This document shows positions 6,762 through 11,552 of a stretch of DNA of 11,552 bases, piece after piece; within the stretch, counting starts at the first letter, position 1; each line of letters begins with the position of its first letter. A program made the position numbers and the translations under genes. This DNA comes from an uncultured Eubacteriales bacterium. GTDB taxonomy: Bacteria; Bacillota; Clostridia; Oscillospirales; RGIG7773. Under the pieces are notes generated by a model. The model saw only the letters and a program-made list of their open reading frames with translations, searched no databases and had not been told where the DNA came from. The DNA is taken from assembly GCA_934541205.1 (NCBI GenBank), contig CAKTDK010000044.1:1-11552 (forward strand), given 5' to 3'.

Positions 6762-7628
6762 ATGGGAGAACATAATATTTCAAATGCTACAAAAGCAAAA
6801 GTTCTTGTGGACGCCTTGCCATACATAAAAAAATACTATAATAAAATAATAGTCGTAAAATACGGTGGAAACGCCATGATAAACGATAAACTTAAAGACG
6901 CGGTAATGAGAGATATCGTATATCTGTCTTTAATAGGTATAAAAGTAGTTTTAGTTCATGGAGGCGGTCCTGATATAAATAAAACTCTTGACAAAATGGG
7001 AATAGAAAGCAAATTTGTAAACGGACTTCGTTACACTGATGAAGAAACTGCAAAAGTAGTACAGATGGTTTTGGCAGGAAGCGTAAACAAAAATCTTGTA
7101 TCTCTTTTAAATAATCTTGGTGGAAAAGCTATTGGACTTTGCGGAATGGATGCAAAACTTATAAAAGTGAAAAAACTTGAAAACGGCGACGATTTAGGCT
7201 TTGTCGGAGATATCGAAAAAGTGAACTGCGGTCCTATCCTTGATGTTCTTGAAAAAGGATATATTCCCGTAATCGCTACTGTATCTTCTGATAAAAACGG
7301 AAACGTGTATAATATAAACGCCGACACGGCGGCAAGTAAAATAGCTTCTGCTTTAAAAGCTGAAAATTTAATTCTTATGACTGATATAAAAGGACTTCTC
7401 TCAGACAAAAACGACGAAAACTCACTTATTCCGGTAGTTAATGTAAGCGAAGTTCCGCATTTAAAACGCCAAAACATTATTTCAGGCGGAATGATTCCAA
7501 AAGTTGAATGCTGCGTTGAAGCTGTCCGCCAAGGAGTTAAAAAAACTTTTATAATTGACGGAAGAGTGGAACATTCCATCCTTATTGAAATGTTTTCAAA
7601 CGAAGGTATCGGAACTATGTTTAAATAA
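6762..7628 (+). CDS. argB: Acetylglutamate kinase, arginine-sensitive type
   Basis: Phosphorylates N-acetylglutamate with ATP, the second step of the pathway. It has 288 residues of the amino-acid kinase fold: KYGGNAM (33-39), HGGGP (66-70) and the downstream ISGGMIPK substrate/nucleotide site. About 30 residues precede the KYGG motif and would form the N-terminal helix that links dimers into a ring hexamer in arginine-inhibited kinases. The C terminus HSILIEMFSNEGIGTM (271-286) fits the signature of that class. Feedback inhibition by arginine is therefore likely, by homology to characterised enzymes such as that of Thermotoga. AAAAGGAG precedes the ATG, and argJ ends 21 bases upstream. Confidence 0.96.
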   Translation: MGEHNISNATKAKVLVDALPYIKKYYNKIIVVKYGGNAMINDKLKDAVMRDIVYLSLIGIKVVLVHGGGPDINKTLDKMGIESKFVNGLRYTDEETAKVVQMVLAGSVNKNLVSLLNNLGGKAIGLCGMDAKLIKVKKLENGDDLGFVGDIEKVNCGPILDVLEKGYIPVIATVSSDKNGNVYNINADTAASKIASALKAENLILMTDIKGLLSDKNDENSLIPVVNVSEVPHLKRQNIISGGMIPKVECCVEAVRQGVKKTFIIDGRVEHSILIEMFSNEGIGTMFK

Positions 7629-7641
7629 AGAAGGTGAATGT

Positions 7642-8820
7642 ATGAATTTCAACGACATAAAAAAACTTGACGACGATAATTTTTTAAACGTATACGCAAG
7701 ATTTCCCGTTGTAATAAAAGAAGGAAAAAACGATGTCTGTATAGATATCAATAATAAAAAATACATAGATTTTACCTCCGGGATAGGAGTAAATTCCCTT
7801 GGATTCTGCGACGAAAATTGGGCGAAAGCGGTGTCAAACCAGGCCTTTTCATTAAATCATACTTCAAATCTTTACTATACGATGCCAAGTATAAATCTTT
7901 CAAAAAAGCTTTGTGATTTAACAGGTCTTGACAAAGTATTTCTGTGTAATTCCGGAGCCGAAGCAAATGAAATCGCCATAAAAGCTGCAAGAAAATACGG
8001 AAACGATAAATACGGCGAAAAAAGATGCAATATAATTACTTTAAAAAATTCTTTTCACGGAAGAACAATAACAACCCTTTCGGCTACAGGTCAAGACTCA
8101 TTTCATAATAAATTCAAACCGCTTACAGAGGGATTTTTATACTGTGAAGCAAACAATATAAAAATGCTTGAAAAAACAGCTGACGATACCGTATGCGGTA
8201 TTATGATTGAAATAATCCAGGGCGAAGGCGGAGTCAATACTCTTGATAAAGACTTTGTAGAATATATTCAAAAACTTTGCCTCGAAAAAGACATAATTTT
8301 AATAATAGATGAAGTCCAAACCGGAATTTCACGAACCGGAAAATTATTTTCATACATGAATATGGATATCTCTCCCGATATAGTGTCTATGGCAAAAGGG
8401 CTTGGAGGAGGACTTCCCATAGGCGGAGCTTTATTTTCAGAAAAAGTATCAAAAGTATTTTCTTACGGCGATCACGGCAGCACTTTCGGAGGAAACCCCA
8501 TCTCCTGCGCAGGGGCACTTGAAGTATTAAAAAGAGTTTGTGAACCGGATTTTCAAAAGGATATAATTAAAAAATCAGATTACATAAAAAACAAATTAAA
8601 AGATATTGATGAGGTTGAAAGCGTTACCGGAATGGGACTTATGCTTGGAATAAAGCTTAAAACAAAAAACAATAAAGAAATAATATCAAAATGTATAGAA
8701 AACGGACTTTTAATTTTATCCGCCAAAGATAAAATAAGGCTTCTTCCTCCTCTTACAATTACATTTGAAAATCTTGAAAAAGGTATGAGTATATTAGCTT
8801 CAGCATTGAAAGGAGAATAA
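7642..8820 (+). CDS. argD: Acetylornithine aminotransferase
   Basis: PLP-dependent class III aminotransferase converting N-acetylglutamate semialdehyde and glutamate to N-acetylornithine. It has 392 residues. NSGAEANE (103-110) and HGR (139-141) lie at the cofactor site, IIDEVQTG (221-228) contains the Asp (D223) that pairs with the pyridine nitrogen, and K252 in MAKGLGGGLPIGG is the Schiff-base lysine; GSTFGGNP (279-286) follows. I chose ATG 7642 because AAGGTGA (7631-7637) is just upstream; an in-frame ATG at 7555 would extend the protein 29 residues into argB and has no family support. It starts 13 bases after argB. Related aminotransferases (GABA, ornithine) share motifs, but the operon settles the role. 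Confidence 0.95.
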   Translation: MNFNDIKKLDDDNFLNVYARFPVVIKEGKNDVCIDINNKKYIDFTSGIGVNSLGFCDENWAKAVSNQAFSLNHTSNLYYTMPSINLSKKLCDLTGLDKVFLCNSGAEANEIAIKAARKYGNDKYGEKRCNIITLKNSFHGRTITTLSATGQDSFHNKFKPLTEGFLYCEANNIKMLEKTADDTVCGIMIEIIQGEGGVNTLDKDFVEYIQKLCLEKDIILIIDEVQTGISRTGKLFSYMNMDISPDIVSMAKGLGGGLPIGGALFSEKVSKVFSYGDHGSTFGGNPISCAGALEVLKRVCEPDFQKDIIKKSDYIKNKLKDIDEVESVTGMGLMLGIKLKTKNNKEIISKCIENGLLILSAKDKIRLLPPLTITFENLEKGMSILASALKGE

Positions 8821-8822
8821 AA

Positions 8823-9725
8823 ATGAAACATTTATTAAAACTTCTTGATCTTTCAAAAGAAGAAATAATGGATATTTTAAACACTGCAGACCAATTAAAA
8901 TATGAACTTAAACACGGAATTTCCCATAAACATCTGGAAGGAAAAACCTTGGGTATGATATTTCAAAAATCCTCTACAAGAACACGAGTTTCCTTTGAAA
9001 CAGGAATGTATCAGCTCGGAGGTATGGCTTTGTTTTTAAGCAGCAAAGACCTTCAGATAGGACGCGGAGAAGATGTAGAAGACACTGCAAGAGTTCTCTC
9101 ACGCTATATCGACGGCATTATGATAAGAACTTTTGAACAAAAAGAAGTTGAAGACCTTGCTAAATATGGTTCTATCCCCGTAATTAACGGTTTAACCGAT
9201 TTTTGCCATCCCTGTCAGGTACTTGCCGACCTTATGACAATTAGAGAATATAAAGGCATTTTTGACGGTTTAAAAATGTGCTATATTGGAGACGGAAACA
9301 ATATGGCAAACTCTCTTATCGTAGGAGGATTAAAAGTAGGAATGGATGTCAGCGTAGCTGTTCCGAAAGAATATATGCCGGACAAAGAAGTTTTGAATTT
9401 TGCCAAAGACTACGACGGATTTGAAATTACCGACAATATTTATAAAGCCGCAAAAAAAGCGGATGTCTTGGTAACTGACGTATGGGCATCAATGGGACAG
9501 GAAGAAGAAGCCGCTTTAAGAAGAGAAAAATTCAAAGGCTATCAGATAAACGAAGAATTATTAAAAGTTGCAAACGCCGATGCTATGGTACTTCACTGTC
9601 TGCCGGCCCATAAAGGTGAAGAAATAACAAAAGACATATTTGAAAAACATGCAAATGAAATATTTGAAGAAGCTGAAAACAGACTCCATGCTCAAAAAGC
9701 AGTTCTTGTAAAATTAATGAAATAA
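8823..9725 (+). CDS. argF: Ornithine carbamoyltransferase (anabolic)
   Basis: Makes citrulline from ornithine and carbamoyl phosphate in the cytoplasm. It has 300 residues. SSTRTR (50-55) binds carbamoyl phosphate, HPCQ is at 129-132, DVWASMGQE carries the SMG ornithine loop, and HCLPAHKGEE (258-267) contains the catalytic C259. STRTR together with the SMG loop and HCLPA fits ornithine rather than aspartate or acetylornithine carbamoyltransferase. Its Shine-Dalgarno (AAAGGAG) lies inside the last codons of argD and only two bases separate the argD stop from this ATG, so the two are probably translationally coupled. It is the last gene of the operon, followed directly by a terminator. Confidence 0.96.
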   Translation: MKHLLKLLDLSKEEIMDILNTADQLKYELKHGISHKHLEGKTLGMIFQKSSTRTRVSFETGMYQLGGMALFLSSKDLQIGRGEDVEDTARVLSRYIDGIMIRTFEQKEVEDLAKYGSIPVINGLTDFCHPCQVLADLMTIREYKGIFDGLKMCYIGDGNNMANSLIVGGLKVGMDVSVAVPKEYMPDKEVLNFAKDYDGFEITDNIYKAAKKADVLVTDVWASMGQEEEAALRREKFKGYQINEELLKVANADAMVLHCLPAHKGEEITKDIFEKHANEIFEEAENRLHAQKAVLVKLMK

Positions 9726-9765
9726 AAAACTGTCAACTTGAAGAATTCAAGTTGACAGTTTTTTT
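9724..9765. terminator. Bidirectional terminator between argF and the lipoprotein gene
   Basis: The perfect stem ACTGTCAACTTGAA (9729-9742) pairs with TTCAAGTTGACAGT (9746-9759) around a GAA loop, flanked by six A on the left and seven T on the right. Either strand would give a hairpin followed by a U tract. It touches the stop codons of both convergent genes: the A run begins in the argF stop and the T run ends in the lipoprotein stop. Confidence 0.92.
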
Positions 9766-10693
9766 AACCTGCTTTTATATTTTCATCTGAACTTATTTCA
9801 GTCAAATCATTTGCATTATAAAGTTTTATCAAAGTATCAAATCCATCCATATATATTGCATAAGCAGCTACTGTTTCCTTTTTATTTTCCAAATATGAAT
9901 AACACGGCTCAATATAAATCTTTACGGTTTTACTTGTCATATCGTTCTGAATAATATCATTTATATCTTCATAAACCTTATCTGCAACATCCTCATAAGT
10001 CTTTGCAGGTTTTTTTATTGTCATATCAGTTTTTTCATACGGAGTGTCGAAAAAGCTTACAGTCTGAACTTTATCTCCTTTTAAAAGCATATACCAAGGA
10101 ATATATTCGTTTCCTCTGAAAAAGCTGTAACCGTTTATTTTTCTGCGAAAATCTATTTTTTCAGCTGTAACGCCGTTTAAATCCAATACTTCATTAACTG
10201 TATAAACATATTGACTGTTTAACTCAACGTTAAGATTTTTTAAATATTCAACACATTTTTCAAGAGCCTTTTCATGACCTTCAGACGAAGCATAAGGAAT
10301 ATTATTAAGCTCCATATAAAAAGCCTTAAAATTATTCGGATACTGAACCCAGTAAAATCCTTTTTCATTTTCATATTGTTTTACATATCTTTTCTGCTCA
10401 GGAGTTATACTTTCCCCCAAAACAAAATTTACATTTTCCTTTTCTTCAACGTCCGTAAACATTTCTTCTTTCGGAATATAGTAAGGAAAATCCCCAAATG
10501 TTTTTTTATTTCTGTAACACTGAAGAACAATTCCAACAGTATTATTTTCTTTATGAAAGGATTTTTCATTTAAGTACGTATATTCTTCTTTTAAAATATC
10601 ATCATCAACATATTTAAAAGAAATTTTAGAACTGCACGCTGTCAGCGAACACAAAATCACAGCAGCCATTACAAAAGATATAATTTTTTTCAT
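9764..10693 (-). CDS. Unrecognised lipoprotein
   Basis: I do not recognise this 309-residue protein. Its N terminus MKKIISFVMAAVILCSLTAC is a clear lipoprotein signal: basic start, hydrophobic core, and lipobox LTAC with C20 as the lipidated residue, so it should be anchored outside the membrane. The mature part is hydrophilic, rich in Lys, Glu, Asn and Tyr, with no further membrane segment and no catalytic motif I can name. The alternation of short strands and the IYIEPCYSYLENKK...YAIYMDG stretch near the C terminus (about 255-285) faintly recall PepSY or YycH/YycI-type extracytoplasmic proteins, which is speculation. AGGAG before the ATG overlaps the fabD TAG stop, so it is likely translated after fabD. 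It ends at the bidirectional terminator. Confidence 0.85.
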   Translation of the reverse strand: MKKIISFVMAAVILCSLTACSSKISFKYVDDDILKEEYTYLNEKSFHKENNTVGIVLQCYRNKKTFGDFPYYIPKEEMFTDVEEKENVNFVLGESITPEQKRYVKQYENEKGFYWVQYPNNFKAFYMELNNIPYASSEGHEKALEKCVEYLKNLNVELNSQYVYTVNEVLDLNGVTAEKIDFRRKINGYSFFRGNEYIPWYMLLKGDKVQTVSFFDTPYEKTDMTIKKPAKTYEDVADKVYEDINDIIQNDMTSKTVKIYIEPCYSYLENKKETVAAYAIYMDGFDTLIKLYNANDLTEISSDENIKAG

Positions 10694-10694
10694 A

Positions 10695-10705
10695 ATTTTC
10701 TCCTA
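10695..10705 (-). promoter_or_regulatory. fabD stop codon fused to the lipoprotein Shine-Dalgarno
   Basis: On the minus strand, TAGGAG begins with the fabD TAG (10705-10703), and the AGGAG lies a few bases before ATG 10693. A ribosome finishing fabD is already at the next start site, which suggests translational coupling. Confidence 0.75.
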
Positions 10706-11552
10706 AAAAATTTCCAAAACCTTATTTAACGAATTTAAATCTTCAACATTTAAAGCCGTAACTTCCTTACTTATTTTTTTGACAAGTCCCGTAAGCACTT
10801 TTCCGCAGCCAAGCTCGATAAAATGTGTATATCCATCTTTTATCATGTTTTCGACAATACTTGTCCATTCAACTGGGCTTATAATCTGTTTGGAAAGATA
10901 TTCCGGCATAGCTGAAAAATCAGTTAATTTATTGCCGTAAACATTTGAATAAAAATCCACATCCGGAATGTTAAATTTTACATTTTTTAAATAATCATAA
11001 ACTTTTTCAGAAGCTTCCTTCATATGCTCGCTATGAAAAGCGCCTTCTACATTCAATTTTACCGCTCTTTTTGCCCCTTGTGAAAGACATTTTTCACTTG
11101 CCTTCTCACATGCTTTCTCATCCCCTGCAATTACTATCTGAGCATATCCGTTTATATTAACGGCATTTACATAACCGTCTGTATTTAAACAAATCTCGCT
11201 GACACTGTTTCTGTCAAGTCCTAAAATTGCATACATTGCGCCGTTTTGTTTCTTTGCGCAAATACCCATTTGTTCTCCTCTGAATTTTATAAAATTAATT
11301 GTATCTTCAAAAGAAAGTATTCCGGACGGAAAAAGAGAAGTACATTCCCCAAGAGAAAAACCTGCAACTGCGTCACATTTTACTCCTTTTTCCTTTAAAA
11401 GCTCAAAAACAGCGGAAGATAAGGTAAAAATGGCTGCCTGAGTATTTTTTGTTTCCTTTAATTTTTCTTCATTGTTAAAAGAAATATCAGCGATATCGGT
11501 ATTTAAAATCTCACTGCTTTTTTTATATATATTTCTTACACATTCAAAATTG
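10703..11552 (-). CDS. fabD: Malonyl-CoA:ACP transacylase, N terminus cut by window edge
   Basis: Transfers malonyl from CoA to acyl carrier protein for fatty acid synthesis. The frame is open from the right edge, giving 282 codons; family proteins are about 310 residues, so roughly 25 residues with the GQG motif are outside. The nucleophile serine (codon 11356-11354) sits in GFSLGE, where most family members have GHSLGE; here the histidine is Phe. The arginine in FRGEQM that binds the malonyl carboxylate and the catalytic histidine in GAFHSEHM (codon 11035-11033) are present, and AFH is typical of malonyl-specific acyltransferases. An internal ATG at 11269 is not the start because the conserved region continues upstream of it. 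The stop TAG forms part of the next gene's Shine-Dalgarno. Confidence 0.93.
   Translation of the reverse strand, partial: NFECVRNIYKKSSEILNTDIADISFNNEEKLKETKNTQAAIFTLSSAVFELLKEKGVKCDAVAGFSLGECTSLFPSGILSFEDTINFIKFRGEQMGICAKKQNGAMYAILGLDRNSVSEICLNTDGYVNAVNINGYAQIVIAGDEKACEKASEKCLSQGAKRAVKLNVEGAFHSEHMKEASEKVYDYLKNVKFNIPDVDFYSNVYGNKLTDFSAMPEYLSKQIISPVEWTSIVENMIKDGYTHFIELGCGKVLTGLVKKISKEVTALNVEDLNSLNKVLEIF

Noticed and set aside
7031..7579. Long open frame (182 codons) on the minus strand
   Set aside because: It lies fully antisense to argB, has no Shine-Dalgarno, and its Ser/Phe/Ile-rich translation is what the reverse of an A-rich coding frame gives.
10274..10573. Plus-strand open frame of 99 codons
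   Set aside because: Antisense to the lipoprotein gene; its Phe/Ile-rich composition mirrors the Lys/Glu-rich real gene.

Overview
The window looks like chromosomal DNA from a low-GC, Gram-positive anaerobe of the Clostridia type. The evidence is strong A/T bias at wobble positions, purine-rich AGGAG-type Shine-Dalgarno sites before almost every gene, Firmicutes-style promoters, an argCJBDF operon with an ArgR-type box, a PhoU-fused Na/Pi symporter and an HPr-like protein. I cannot name a species. No phage, insertion sequence, CRISPR array, tRNA or rRNA is visible, and the gene content is mostly housekeeping metabolism.

Left part (1-3100). A partial mtaB (tRNA ms2t6A methylthiotransferase) runs leftward off the edge. 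Its promoter sits back to back with that of a small HPr-like gene running right. The HPr-like protein keeps the regulatory serine motif (KSIMG) but has lost the catalytic histidine, as in Crh-type proteins. A hairpin terminator follows, then a 590-residue Na+/phosphate symporter-family protein with a C-terminal PhoU-like domain.

Middle part (3101-4463). A compound inverted repeat made of two facing copies of a GATTCTT...TCAGAATGACA unit lies between convergent genes and probably terminates both. It is followed by a leftward ribokinase-like gene (rbsK). The ribokinase/argC divergent spacer holds a promoter on each side, a near-consensus ARG box, a weaker box-like palindrome over the argC -10, and an unassigned 16-bp palindrome.

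Right part (4464-9765). Five tightly spaced genes, argC-argJ-argB-argD-argF, convert glutamate and acetyl groups to citrulline through the cyclic (ArgJ) route. ArgB carries the N-terminal helix and C-terminal motif of arginine-inhibited acetylglutamate kinases. With the ARG box, this suggests both transcriptional and enzymatic feedback by arginine. argG, argH and carAB are not in the window. A perfect hairpin ends the operon and can also act on the opposite strand.

Right end (9764-11552). On the minus strand, fabD (malonyl-CoA:ACP transacylase, missing its first residues at the edge) is followed by an unrecognised lipoprotein gene whose Shine-Dalgarno overlaps the fabD stop codon, so the two are probably co-translated.

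I found no strong candidate for a new multi-gene system. The most interesting items are the His-less HPr-like protein, the compound repeat between convergent genes, the unknown lipoprotein coupled to fabD, and the control region of the arg operon.
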